The notes below the pieces were generated by a model. The model ran no database searches, was not told the DNA's origin, and saw nothing but the letters and a program-made list of their open reading frames with translations. A program made the position numbers and the translations under genes. From contig CALGYU010000065.1 of NCBI GenBank assembly GCA_937934685.1, positions 1-22,349 of the forward strand: a stretch of 22,349 nt of DNA, in the 5' to 3' direction. The stretch comes from an uncultured Acholeplasma sp. GTDB lineage: Bacteria > Bacillota_I > Bacilli_A > Acholeplasmatales > Acholeplasmataceae. Positions 1 through 7,912 of the stretch are shown piece after piece (the first letter of the stretch is position 1; every line of letters begins with the position of its first letter).

Positions 1-29
1 TTGAATAATTAGTGTAAAAATGATAAACT
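1..29 (+). promoter_or_regulatory. Putative promoter of the Xre-family gene
   Basis: TTGAAT (1-6) and TAAACT (24-29) are separated by 17 bp and match the sigma-70/SigA consensus at 5/6 and 4/6 positions. Transcription would start near base 36. The window begins at the -35, so upstream elements cannot be judged. Confidence 0.45.
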
Positions 30-36
30 ATTACTA

Positions 37-53
37 GCCCTATTAAATAGGGC
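37..53. promoter_or_regulatory. Perfect palindrome, candidate operator
   Basis: GCCCTATTAAATAGGGC is a perfect inverted repeat with 8-base arms and a single central base. It lies just after the predicted -10 and covers the predicted transcription start, which suits an operator for the Xre-family repressor encoded at 71. As RNA it could fold into a 7-bp hairpin with a 3-nt loop, but no T-run follows, so it is not an intrinsic terminator. The operator role is inferred from position only. Confidence 0.45.
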
Positions 54-70
54 AAAAGAGAGGGTATAAA

Positions 71-346
71 ATGCGGAGTAAAAACACATTAAAAAAGTGG
101 ATAGAAAAGCAAAAAAATGAAAAAGAAGACAAACTTTATAGAAACATAGATGGCCTATTTTTAAAAGAACTTAGAAATAAATTAGAACTAACACAAGTTC
201 AAATGGCCAACTATTTAGGTGTTTCTAAAAAAACCATTGAAAAATGGGAGCAAGGTGTAAATCCAATCATTGGAGCAGCAGCAAGACTTATTTACCTTAT
301 TTCAAAGGAACCTAAAAACTTAGAAATCATTGATGAAAACAAGTAA
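71..346 (+). CDS. Xre-family helix-turn-helix protein, HigA/NadS-like antitoxin type
   Basis: A 91-residue DNA-binding protein. Residues 30-85 form an Xre/Cro-type helix-turn-helix: LKELRNKLELTQVQMANYLG, then VSKKTIEKWEQG. The 'KKTIEKWEQGVNPIIGAAARLI' segment is characteristic of HigA/NadS-like antitoxins of type II toxin-antitoxin pairs. Residues 1-28 are highly charged and probably helical. The start at 71 has GAGAGGG at 58-64. No toxin gene is visible: the promoter seems to lie within the first 30 bases and the next gene is rpiB. The protein is therefore either an orphan autoregulator, or its toxin partner lies before the window. The fold is confident; the antitoxin role is an inference. 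Confidence 0.8.
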   Translation: MRSKNTLKKWIEKQKNEKEDKLYRNIDGLFLKELRNKLELTQVQMANYLGVSKKTIEKWEQGVNPIIGAAARLIYLISKEPKNLEIIDENK

Positions 347-385
347 GTAAATTTTCATTGATATTCATGTAAAATGCGGTAAATA

Positions 386-394
386 TGCTATAAT
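386..394 (+). promoter_or_regulatory. Extended -10 promoter of the rpiB-upp-atp operon
   Basis: TGC TATAAT is a perfect -10 with the TGN extension. No good -35 lies 16-18 bp upstream (the best is TTCATG at 364-369, spacer 19). It gives a leader of about 22 nt before the rpiB start, with a strong ribosome binding site GGAGGG at 413-418. Confidence 0.6.
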
Positions 395-423
395 TAAATT
401 ATATAAAATAATGGAGGGAACAT

Positions 424-861
424 ATGAAAATAGCTCTTGGCAGTGACCATGCAGGTTTTCAACTAAAAGAGGCTATCAAAAAACATTTGAACAGCAAAAA
501 AATAGAAGTTGAAGACTTAGGAACAAACAGTGAAATCAGCGTTGATTATCCCGATTACGGAAAAAAAGTAGGAAACGCTGTTGTATCAAAACAAGCAGAC
601 TTAGGAATTGTTGTTTGTGGAACAGGGATTGGCATTAGTATTGCCGCAAACAAAGTAAAAGGCGTTAGAGCGGCTTTGGTATATGATGAATTAACCGGCC
701 GTCTAGCAAAAGAACATAACAATGCCAATGTGATTGCTTTAGGTGGAAGAACAACCCCAGAAGATAAAGCCTTCAAAATCATCGATGCATTCTTAGATGC
801 AAAATTTGAAGATAGGCATCAAAGAAGAATTGACAAAATCGCAGAAGGAGAAAATGAATAA
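424..861 (+). CDS. rpiB: Ribose-5-phosphate isomerase B (RpiB/LacAB family)
   Basis: A cytosolic enzyme interconverting ribose 5-phosphate and ribulose 5-phosphate in the non-oxidative pentose phosphate pathway, supplying ribose for PRPP. The 145 residues are full length for RpiB. It opens with the GSDHAG phosphate-binding start (Asp8, His9). The catalytic cysteine is Cys65 in VVCGTGIGISIAANK, His98 lies in AKEHNNANVIALGGR, and Arg109 ends the GGR motif. The start has GGAGGG 5 nt upstream. It is first gene of the operon. In Bacillus subtilis the homologue ywlF also lies upstream of upp and atp, with two genes between that are absent here. The product links naturally to upp, which consumes PRPP. 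Confidence 0.93.
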   Translation: MKIALGSDHAGFQLKEAIKKHLNSKKIEVEDLGTNSEISVDYPDYGKKVGNAVVSKQADLGIVVCGTGIGISIAANKVKGVRAALVYDELTGRLAKEHNNANVIALGGRTTPEDKAFKIIDAFLDAKFEDRHQRRIDKIAEGENE

Positions 862-1489
862 AATGGGAAAAGTTGTTGTTTTAAATCATCCATTAATAGA
901 TCATAAAATGACTATTATTAGAGATAAAAATACAGGATCAAAAGCATTTAGAGAAACAGTTTCAGAAATAGGGGGATTAATCACTTATGAAATATCAAGA
1001 GATTTCCCAACCGTTAACAAAGAAATTGAAACACCAGTTGTCAAAATGACAGCACATGAATTAGAAAAGAAAGTTGTTATTGTTCCAATCTTAAGAGCTG
1101 GATTAGGGATGGTTGATGGTATTCATAACATGATCCCACACGCTAAAATTGGACATGTTGGATTATATAGAGATGAAGAAACGTTAGAACCACATACGTA
1201 TTATTCAAAGTTCCCAGAACAAACAAAAGAAAGTGTAGTCTTAGTTGTAGACCCTATGCTAGCAACCGGTGGATCAGCATCTGCGGCCATTGATATTTTA
1301 AAAAAAGTTGGCGCAAAAGATATTAGATACGTTGGTTTAGTAGGTTGCCCAGAAGGTGTTGCAAGACTTCAAAAAGACCACCCGGATGTAGATATCTATC
1401 TAGCCGCTTTAGACTCACATCTAAACGAGTTAGGATATATCGTTCCAGGATTAGGTGATTGTGGAGATAGACTCTTTGGGACTAAATGA
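854..1489 (+). CDS. upp: Uracil phosphoribosyltransferase
   Basis: Salvages uracil: uracil + PRPP gives UMP + PPi. The product matches Upp along its full length, including VVPILRAGLGMVDG, HVGLYRDEET, the PRPP-binding loop VVVDPMLATGGSA, and the uracil-binding C-terminus YIVPGLGDCGDRLFGTK. I chose ATG 854 (211 residues): AGGAG at 846-850 lies close upstream and the start overlaps the end of rpiB. ATG 863 would give the usual family start MGK, with AGGAG 12 nt away, and cannot be excluded. An in-frame ATG at 797 would add 19 unrelated residues inside rpiB and is unlikely. Confidence 0.93.
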   Translation: MNKMGKVVVLNHPLIDHKMTIIRDKNTGSKAFRETVSEIGGLITYEISRDFPTVNKEIETPVVKMTAHELEKKVVIVPILRAGLGMVDGIHNMIPHAKIGHVGLYRDEETLEPHTYYSKFPEQTKESVVLVVDPMLATGGSASAAIDILKKVGAKDIRYVGLVGCPEGVARLQKDHPDVDIYLAALDSHLNELGYIVPGLGDCGDRLFGTK

Positions 1490-1746
1490 AAAAAGGACTA
1501 AGAGCATATGCAGCAGCTACCCAATTTATTGCTAGTATTTTAGGTGGTGCATTAATTGGCCTATTCATTGCCAGGAAAAATGGCATGGATAGTACATATG
1601 TAGCAATATACACTGGAGTAGGAATAGTCATTGGCCTATTTTCAGGAATTGTTGTTATATTTCAGTTTATCAAAGTCGAACAACGAATAGAAAAAAGAGA
1701 AAAAATGGAAAGAGAAAGAAAAGCGAATGAAGATCAAGAGGAATAA
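1486..1746 (+). CDS. atpZ: AtpZ/AtpI-family membrane protein (F-ATPase gene 1 type)
   Basis: An 86-residue membrane protein with two transmembrane segments (about 8-29 and 38-62). The second is rich in Gly, YTGVGIVIGLFSGIVVIF, followed by a charged Lys/Arg/Glu tail (65-86). This hairpin, placed just before subunit I and subunit a genes, is typical of AtpZ (Pfam AtpI-like), small proteins linked to Mg2+/Ca2+ transport or to c-ring assembly. The start codon overlaps the upp stop as ATGA, and the 3' end overlaps atpI by 20 bases, so translation is probably coupled. Family assignment rests on topology, glycine pattern and context. Confidence 0.7.
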   Translation: MKKGLRAYAAATQFIASILGGALIGLFIARKNGMDSTYVAIYTGVGIVIGLFSGIVVIFQFIKVEQRIEKREKMERERKANEDQEE

Positions 1747-2098
1747 ATACATCATCCTTTATGCAAACATATACGCTTTAATCACCTTGCTTTTACTAAC
1801 GATTTTCTGGTTTAAAAACACACCATGGTTTTTAATTGGATATGCCACCAACCTCTTAAGTTTTCTAATTCTCATTCGATTGGAAAAAAATCCAACCCAA
1901 CTTAGGAAAGATCAAATATTTACCAATATTATTACAAGAACCGTTATTAATTTTGCAGGTATCTTTACAGTATTTATGCTTAACAAACATGATAAAGATC
2001 AATTAGTATATGCCTTTATTTGTGCAGCCTTAGGCTTTATAACCATTAAAATCGGTATATATACATATAGATTAATACATAAAGAAAAGGAGGTTTAA
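1727..2098 (+). CDS. atpI: ATP synthase subunit I (AtpI-like membrane protein)
   Basis: A 123-residue hydrophobic protein with four predicted transmembrane segments (about 7-29, 33-51, 70-86, 92-113). Sequence similarity to known AtpI is weak by eye, but size (Bacillus AtpI is about 127 residues), four-helix topology and position directly before atpB fit subunit I, an assembly factor for the c-ring rather than part of the mature enzyme. It overlaps atpZ by 20 bases and ends 3 bases before atpB. The AAGGAGG serving atpB lies within its last codons. Confidence 0.7.
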   Translation: MKIKRNKYIILYANIYALITLLLLTIFWFKNTPWFLIGYATNLLSFLILIRLEKNPTQLRKDQIFTNIITRTVINFAGIFTVFMLNKHDKDQLVYAFICAALGFITIKIGIYTYRLIHKEKEV

Positions 2099-2101
2099 CC
2101 T

Positions 2102-2767
2102 TTGAAAACCTTATTTGGAATTCCACTTTACATGTGGACAACCATCATCATTGTCCTCTTCTTAACTATTTTTTCATTAATTGTTCATCATAAAATGAAA
2201 AAATTAAAAGTCGGAGACAAACCATCAAAGTTTTTAACTTTATTAATTCTAGGCGTCGGAGCCTTTAATGATTTTGTTAAAAGCAATATAGGGAAGAAAT
2301 GGAAATTTGTAAGTCCGATCACACTGTCTTTGGCACTCTTTATTTTCCTATCTAGCTTAGCAACCTTGCTTGCCTTAGATACGCCAACCAAATACACGAC
2401 AGTTACAGCAGCCTTAGCAATTCTATCCTTCTTAACCGTACAAATGACCGGGATTCTAAGTCGGAAATGGAGACACATTAAAACCTGGGGAGAACCCATC
2501 GTCTTTATTTTCCCATTAAACATCTTAAGTGACTTAATGCCGATTTTATCGATGACACTTCGTTTATTCGGGAATATCGCCAGTGGAGCCTTATTGGTGG
2601 CATTGGTTTACAAACTCACAGGATGGTTCTCAATTGTTGTTGCACCACCAGTGCATGTCATATTTGACATTGGCTTTGGACTTATTCAAACACTTGTTTT
2701 CGTGATGTTAACCGTTGTGTTTGCAGCAGGAAAAGTAGAAGAAACAGATTTAGATATACAACTATAA
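2102..2767 (+). CDS. atpB: ATP synthase F0 subunit a
   Basis: The stator channel subunit of F0, which passes ions to and from the c-ring. The 221-residue protein has five or six membrane helices. The essential arginine is Arg154 in MTLRLFGN (E. coli Arg210). Gln196 aligns with E. coli Gln252. Two partner residues differ: Ala163 stands where E. coli has Glu219, and Asp189 where E. coli has His245, in an ungapped alignment recalled from memory. Start is TTG at 2102, supported by a consensus AAGGAGG at 2087-2093, 8 nt upstream; no good ATG lies nearby. The first F0 structural gene of the operon. Confidence 0.92.
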   Translation: MKTLFGIPLYMWTTIIIVLFLTIFSLIVHHKMKKLKVGDKPSKFLTLLILGVGAFNDFVKSNIGKKWKFVSPITLSLALFIFLSSLATLLALDTPTKYTTVTAALAILSFLTVQMTGILSRKWRHIKTWGEPIVFIFPLNILSDLMPILSMTLRLFGNIASGALLVALVYKLTGWFSIVVAPPVHVIFDIGFGLIQTLVFVMLTVVFAAGKVEETDLDIQL

Positions 2768-2802
2768 AAAAAAGTAAAAATAGAAAGGGATTATAGATAA
2801 TT

Positions 2803-3075
2803 ATGAATTTATTAACATTATTAAATACATTTGCAGAAGCAGCAAGTTTAATTACAGATAGCGGAGTTGCATACTTAGGAGCAGGTTTAGCTATTTTAGC
2901 ATCAGGACTGGCAGGTATAGGACAAGGATTAGCAGCGATGAAAGCTGTTGAAGCTATCGGAAGACAGCCAGAAGCATCAGGAAAAATCATGGCAACCATG
3001 GTTTTAGGACAAGCAATTGTTGAAACATCTGGTATTTATGCTTTAATTATTGCCTTTATTCTTACCACTAAATAA
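2803..3075 (+). CDS. atpE: ATP synthase F0 subunit c
   Basis: The rotor-ring subunit, 90 residues, two transmembrane helices joined by the polar loop with Arg54-Gln55-Pro56. The ion-binding carboxylate is Glu74 in GQAIVETSGIYALI. Gln41 in GIGQG of helix 1, together with Glu74, Thr75, Ser76 and Tyr79 of helix 2, reproduces the ligand spacing of sodium-translocating c subunits (Ilyobacter Gln32, Glu65, Ser66, Thr67, Tyr70). About 15 residues precede the first core helix, longer than most. The ribosome binding site, GAAAGGGA at 2783-2790, is about 12 nt from ATG and rather distant for a subunit needed in many copies. Confidence 0.95.
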   Translation: MNLLTLLNTFAEAASLITDSGVAYLGAGLAILASGLAGIGQGLAAMKAVEAIGRQPEASGKIMATMVLGQAIVETSGIYALIIAFILTTK

Positions 3076-3092
3076 AAAAGGAATGATGTAAA

Positions 3093-3623
3093 ATGGATTT
3101 TTTCAAAGAAATTGTTGATCAACTGATGTTAGAGCTAGAAGCTGTTTTCAGTGATTGGCAAATGATCGTATGGCAACTATTGGCAACACTAGTTTTGATC
3201 ATCGTAGTTAGAGTTTTCTTATGGAAACCAATTACGAACTTTATTGAAAAAAAGCAAGAGGCCTTAAATAAAGAACTATACGATGCAAAAAATGAAAAAG
3301 AAAGACTACAACAAGTCAAACAAGAAACACTAAAAGAATATGAAACTGTAAAAATTGAAGCTCAAGATATCAAAAAAGCACTGCAAGAAGAAGCACAACA
3401 AGAAAAAGAACAAATCATTGCAGAAGCAAGACTTGAAGCTAAACGTCGTTTAGACCAAGTCGAATTAGATATCCAACAAGAAATTAGAGAATCTAACGAA
3501 AAAATTAGAAACATGATTAAAGACATTGCTTTTGATGCTGCAGAAAAAATCCTTCAGCACGAAATAGATGGTGACACCTATGAAGCCATGCTAGATGAAA
3601 TCATTGATGAAAGCCTGTATTAA
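3093..3623 (+). CDS. atpF: ATP synthase F0 subunit b
   Basis: The peripheral stalk subunit. Of 176 residues, the N-terminus holds one membrane helix (about 25-44, WQLLATLVLIIVVRVFLW) ending in WKPITNFIEKK. A long charged heptad-rich coiled coil (about 50-155) follows, typical of the b dimer that reaches the top of F1. It lacks the lipoprotein signal reported for b subunits of many Mycoplasma species. About 22 residues precede the membrane helix. GGAATG at 3080-3085 is a modest ribosome binding site. The stop is 2 bases before the atpH start. Confidence 0.92.
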   Translation: MDFFKEIVDQLMLELEAVFSDWQMIVWQLLATLVLIIVVRVFLWKPITNFIEKKQEALNKELYDAKNEKERLQQVKQETLKEYETVKIEAQDIKKALQEEAQQEKEQIIAEARLEAKRRLDQVELDIQQEIRESNEKIRNMIKDIAFDAAEKILQHEIDGDTYEAMLDEIIDESLY

Positions 3624-3625
3624 TT

Positions 3626-4141
3626 ATGGTTGCTGACAAATACGCTTTAGCATTGTTTGAAATTGCAATGCGTAAGAATACGTTAGATGAATATGTTGAG
3701 CAATTTGACCGTTTTTATTCGCTTATCAAAGAACAACCAAAATGGATTGAAGTTATGGGCTCTCCTGTAGTTAAGGCAGATCAAAAAAGAGAGATGATTT
3801 TTAGTTTGCCCTCTTTTAATAAAGATTTCTTACAGTTCATTTATGTTATTGTGACAAACAAACATATTTTAGATATAGAATTGATATATAACGAATGGCT
3901 TTCTGTTTCAAGTAAAGAACAAAAAGTAGCATATATCAATGTCTATATTGCAAAAAAACCAACTGAAGAAAGAATATCTTTATTAAAGGAAGAACTACAA
4001 CCTTACTTTCCAGATTTAGAACTTAAGTTTGATATTGTAATCGACAAGAGTCTTATTAAGGGAGTAAGAATCGTTTATCAAGGAATGAGTATAGACCATT
4101 CTATTAAAACTCAGTTAAAAAAATTACAATCCAGTATATAA
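3626..4141 (+). CDS. atpH: ATP synthase F1 subunit delta
   Basis: Joins the top of F1 to the b dimer. The 171 residues are typical of delta/OSCP. The helical N-terminal domain (VADKYALALFEIAMRKNTLDEY...) and the C-terminal block LKLKFDIVIDKSLIKGVRIVYQGMSIDHSIKTQLKKL match the family ending ('GG..i.igd...D.Sv...L..L'). The usual second Gly pair is replaced by Lys-Gly. ATG at 3626 lies only 2 bases after atpF with no strong ribosome binding site, suggesting translational coupling. Confidence 0.9.
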   Translation: MVADKYALALFEIAMRKNTLDEYVEQFDRFYSLIKEQPKWIEVMGSPVVKADQKREMIFSLPSFNKDFLQFIYVIVTNKHILDIELIYNEWLSVSSKEQKVAYINVYIAKKPTEERISLLKEELQPYFPDLELKFDIVIDKSLIKGVRIVYQGMSIDHSIKTQLKKLQSSI

Positions 4142-4156
4142 AAAGGAGGAATCATT

Positions 4157-5662
4157 ATGCCAAAAATTGACTTTGATCAAATGAGTGCAATCATCAAAAA
4201 ACAAATAGAATCATATGAAGATGATATTCAACTAGAAAATGTTGGTAAAGTTTTAAGTGTCGGTGATGGTATTGCTATCGTTTATGGTCTTAATCAAGCA
4301 ATTTTAGGAGAACTTGTAGAGTTTCCTCATCAAGTCAAAGGATTGGTTTTCAACTTAGAAGCACACCATGTAGGTGTTATTCTATTTGGAAATGCTGATC
4401 TGATAAAAGAAGGAGACCTAGTTAAAACAACTAAAAAAATATTTGAAGTCCCTGTCGGTGAATCTCTTTTAGGAAGAGTTATCGACCCTTTGGGTAATCC
4501 ATTGGACTTAAAAGGAGCTTTAAAAATAGAAAAAACATTACCTGTTGAAAGACCAGCAGTTGCTGTAATGGATCGTGGACCAATTAATGAACCACTACAA
4601 ACAGGAATTAAAGTGATTGATGCCTTAGTACCTATCGGAAAAGGACAAAGAGAATTAATCATTGGTGACAGACAAACAGGTAAAACAACGATCGCTATTG
4701 ACGCTATATTAAATCAAAGAGGTAAAGACGTTATTTGTATTTATGTAGCCATTGGACAAAAAGAATCAAACGTTGCAAGCATCGCACAAACCCTAGCAAT
4801 TAAAGGTGCTATGGACTATACGATTATTGTTAACGCAGGTGCATCTAATGAAGGAACCGTCTTATACTTAGCACCATTTACCGGTGTTACTATAGCAGAG
4901 TACTTCATGGAAAAAGGCAAAGACGTTTTAATCATCTATGATGATTTAACTAAACATGCCGCAGCGTACCGCGAATTATCTTTACTATTAAAACGTCCGC
5001 CAGGAAGAGAAGCATACCCTGGAGATATTTTCTATCTACACTCTAGACTCTTAGAAAGAGCAGGGAAAGTTTCACCAGAATTAGGTGGGGGAAGTATTAC
5101 AGCTCTACCAATCATTGAAACCCAAGCAGGAGACATCTCAGCTTATATTCCAACAAACGTTATTTCTATTACAGACGGACAATTATTCTTAGAAAGTAAA
5201 CTATTTTATTCAGGCGTTAGACCAGCCATTAACCCAGGACTTAGTGTCTCAAGAGTTGGTGGTTCTGCACAATGGAATGCAATGAAAAAAGTAGCAGGAA
5301 CCCTTAGAATACAATTGGCTAACTACCGAGAATTAGAATCATTTGTTCAATTTGGATCAGATTTAGATTCTCACTCTAAACGTAGATTAGAAAGAGGTAA
5401 AAGAACCGTTGAAGTACTTAAACAAAATGTACACAACTTAGTTAATATGCCAGCACAAATCGTTATTTTATACGCATTGTCTAAAGGATATATGGATGAT
5501 TTAACGTTAGAACAAGTAGCCACTATGGAGGCTGAAATCGCGCAAGGTCTATCGTTAAACGAAAAGGGTAAAGAAATTAGTAGAATACTAGATGAAACCC
5601 AAAAATTACCAGAAGAAAAAATGTTAAACGAGTTTATCAATCATATTAGGAGATTTGTTTAA
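4157..5662 (+). CDS. atpA: ATP synthase F1 subunit alpha
   Basis: The non-catalytic nucleotide-binding subunit of the alpha3beta3 head. The 501 residues are full length. The beta-barrel covers about 1-95. Walker A is GDRQTGKTT at 170-178, and Walker B is in VLIIYDDLTKHAAAYRELSLLL. The conserved VSRVGGSAQWNAMKK region carries the arginine that reaches the catalytic site, and YRELESFVQFGSDLD is standard. ATG 4157 has AAGGAGG at 4143-4149. The gene ends with TAATG shared with atpG. Confidence 0.97.
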   Translation: MPKIDFDQMSAIIKKQIESYEDDIQLENVGKVLSVGDGIAIVYGLNQAILGELVEFPHQVKGLVFNLEAHHVGVILFGNADLIKEGDLVKTTKKIFEVPVGESLLGRVIDPLGNPLDLKGALKIEKTLPVERPAVAVMDRGPINEPLQTGIKVIDALVPIGKGQRELIIGDRQTGKTTIAIDAILNQRGKDVICIYVAIGQKESNVASIAQTLAIKGAMDYTIIVNAGASNEGTVLYLAPFTGVTIAEYFMEKGKDVLIIYDDLTKHAAAYRELSLLLKRPPGREAYPGDIFYLHSRLLERAGKVSPELGGGSITALPIIETQAGDISAYIPTNVISITDGQLFLESKLFYSGVRPAINPGLSVSRVGGSAQWNAMKKVAGTLRIQLANYRELESFVQFGSDLDSHSKRRLERGKRTVEVLKQNVHNLVNMPAQIVILYALSKGYMDDLTLEQVATMEAEIAQGLSLNEKGKEISRILDETQKLPEEKMLNEFINHIRRFV

Positions 5663-6513
5663 TGTCTAATTTAAAAGAAATTGAGACAAGAATAAACGCG
5701 ATTGCAAGAACTTCATCTATTACCCAAGCAATGCATAACATTGCCGCATCAAAACTAAAAAAAACCACAGATCTATTAACAAACTACAATCAGTTTATGA
5801 AAGAACTAGATGGTGTTTTAAAAGATGTTGCAGTTAAAACAGGAACACATAGATATATAGCAGGTAAACCTATAGAAAACCCCAAAATACTTTATATAGT
5901 TGTAACCGGGGATAGAGGTTTAGCTGGTGGATATCACCAACAAAGATTTAAATACTTAGAAACCCTTCAAGAGAAACAAGAAGAACCTTTAAATTTACTT
6001 ATGATAGGTAAAAAAGGCTTCTACTATGCACAAAGAAAAAAATACAATTTATTAAACTCAAACTTTATTTCAAATAGAGATGATCTTCAAACCGTATATT
6101 TTGGGAGATATATTGAAATCCTCAAAGAAGAGTTTATTAAAGAAAATATAGATGAAGTGCGTATTATCTATAATCACTTCATCAATTCTGCACAATATGA
6201 TGTGCAAGAAGAATCCTTACTACCAATAAAACTAGATGAAAAAAAATTAAAAGAAGTTCATCAAATGACTTTTGAATATGATAACAACCCAGCAGACGTC
6301 TTAGAAAGCATGATAACTATCTATCTTCAAAGTCGCATCTTTGGCCTTATGGTAGATGGAAAATTAAGTGAATTATCCGCAAGAATGCTTGCGATGAAAA
6401 GTGCGACAGATAATGCTAAAGAAGTTGTAAAAGAACTCAACATTATTTATCATAGAGCACGCCAACAAAAGATTACAACAGAATTAATTGATATTGTAAA
6501 CGGATCATTATAA
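5662..6513 (+). CDS. atpG: ATP synthase F1 subunit gamma
   Basis: The central rotor shaft. In 283 residues the N-terminal helix (IETRINAIARTSSITQAMHNIAASKLKK) and C-terminal helix (ELSARMLAMKSATDNAKEVVKELNIIYHRARQQKITTELIDIVNGS) form the coiled coil within the alpha3beta3 head. The central domain has ITGDRGLAGG-like sequence VTGDRGLAGGYHQQ. The start overlaps the atpA stop by one base (TAATG), so translation is probably coupled. No irregularity seen. Confidence 0.95.
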   Translation: MSNLKEIETRINAIARTSSITQAMHNIAASKLKKTTDLLTNYNQFMKELDGVLKDVAVKTGTHRYIAGKPIENPKILYIVVTGDRGLAGGYHQQRFKYLETLQEKQEEPLNLLMIGKKGFYYAQRKKYNLLNSNFISNRDDLQTVYFGRYIEILKEEFIKENIDEVRIIYNHFINSAQYDVQEESLLPIKLDEKKLKEVHQMTFEYDNNPADVLESMITIYLQSRIFGLMVDGKLSELSARMLAMKSATDNAKEVVKELNIIYHRARQQKITTELIDIVNGSL

Positions 6514-6529
6514 AGAAAGGAGCAAGCAA

Positions 6530-7912
6530 ATGAAAGGTGAAATTGTACAAGTTATAGGACCGGTAGTAGATGTTTATTTTGAAGACGTCGTACCGGCGAT
6601 TAATAATGCACTTTTAGTAGAAGTAAGTAAAGAAGATATTCGTACGCTTGAAGTTGCTCTCCAATTAGGTGATCACATTGTAAGAACTATCGCAATAGAA
6701 GCTACTGAAGGATTGGCTCGTGGAATGAAAGTAGAAGACACGGGACAAGCCATTAAAGTACCTGTAGGAAATAAGGTATTAGGAAGAGTTTTTAATGTCT
6801 TAGGAGAGACAATTGATAACGGAGAAAAACTAAAAGTTAGAAGAAAAATGCCAATTCATAAAGCACCTCCTGCATTTCATGAATTACATGGTGAAATTGA
6901 AATATTAGAAACAGGAATCAAAGTTATTGACCTTTTAGCACCTTATATTAAAGGTGGTAAAATCGGGTTATTCGGTGGAGCCGGAGTAGGAAAAACCGTC
7001 TTAATTCAAGAACTCATTCACAACGTTGCTAGAGAGCACGGTGGGATCTCTGTTTTCACCGGTGTAGGTGAAAGAACCAGAGAAGGATATGATTTATACC
7101 ATGAGATGAAAGAATCAGGGGTATTAGATAAAACTGCTTTAGTATTTGGACAAATGAATGAACCCCCAGGAGCTCGTATGAGAGTTGCCTTAACGGGTTT
7201 AACTATGGCTGAATACTTTAGAGATGGAGAAAAACAAGATGTTTTACTCTTTATTGACAACATCTTTAGATTCATCCAAGCAGGTAGTGAAGTTTCCGCT
7301 TTATTAGGGCGTATGCCATCAGCGGTAGGATACCAACCAACACTTGCAACTGAAGTTGGGAAACTTCAAGAAAGAATTACATCAACCAAATATGGTTCTA
7401 TTACATCTATTCAAGCAATATACGTACCAGCTGATGACTATACAGACCCAGCGCCAGCAACCGTATTCTCGCATTTAGATGCAACAACCAACTTAAGTAG
7501 AAAACTAACAGAAGATGGAATCTACCCTGCAGTAGATCCACTGGCATCAACCTCAAGAGCATTAACACCAGAAATCGTTGGAAAAGAACATTATGAAGTA
7601 GCTCGTCAGGTACAATCTATGATTCAAAGATATCATGAACTATTAGATATCATTGCGATTTTAGGGATGGATGAATTAACAGAAGAAGATAAAAAATTAG
7701 TTCACCGTGCCAGACGTATTCAGTTATTCTTATCTCAAAATATGAACGTTGCAGAACAGTTTACAGGCATTCCTGGTTCATATGTACCGATTCATGAAAC
7801 CATCAGAGGATTTAAAGAAATCATTGAAGGAAAACATGATCATCTACCTGAGGCGGCATTCTCAATGGTTGGAACCATTGATGATGTCATTAAAAAGGCA
7901 GAAGAATTATGA
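6530..7912 (+). CDS. atpD: ATP synthase F1 subunit beta
   Basis: The catalytic subunit of F1. The 460 residues are full length. Walker A is GGAGVGKT at 149-156 (Lys155). The conserved GERTREG contains the catalytic Glu, Walker B is in DVLLFIDNIFRF, and the lever loop reads DELTEED at 381-387 (usual form DELSEED). SALLGRMPSAVGYQPTL is also present. AAAGGAG at 6516-6522 is 7 nt upstream of ATG. The stop overlaps the atpC start as ATGA. Confidence 0.97.
   Translation: MKGEIVQVIGPVVDVYFEDVVPAINNALLVEVSKEDIRTLEVALQLGDHIVRTIAIEATEGLARGMKVEDTGQAIKVPVGNKVLGRVFNVLGETIDNGEKLKVRRKMPIHKAPPAFHELHGEIEILETGIKVIDLLAPYIKGGKIGLFGGAGVGKTVLIQELIHNVAREHGGISVFTGVGERTREGYDLYHEMKESGVLDKTALVFGQMNEPPGARMRVALTGLTMAEYFRDGEKQDVLLFIDNIFRFIQAGSEVSALLGRMPSAVGYQPTLATEVGKLQERITSTKYGSITSIQAIYVPADDYTDPAPATVFSHLDATTNLSRKLTEDGIYPAVDPLASTSRALTPEIVGKEHYEVARQVQSMIQRYHELLDIIAILGMDELTEEDKKLVHRARRIQLFLSQNMNVAEQFTGIPGSYVPIHETIRGFKEIIEGKHDHLPEAAFSMVGTIDDVIKKAEEL

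Noticed and set aside
797..853. Longer N-terminus for upp starting inside rpiB
   Set aside because: The additional 19 residues have no counterpart in the family and no ribosome binding site; AGGAG at 846-850 points to 854.
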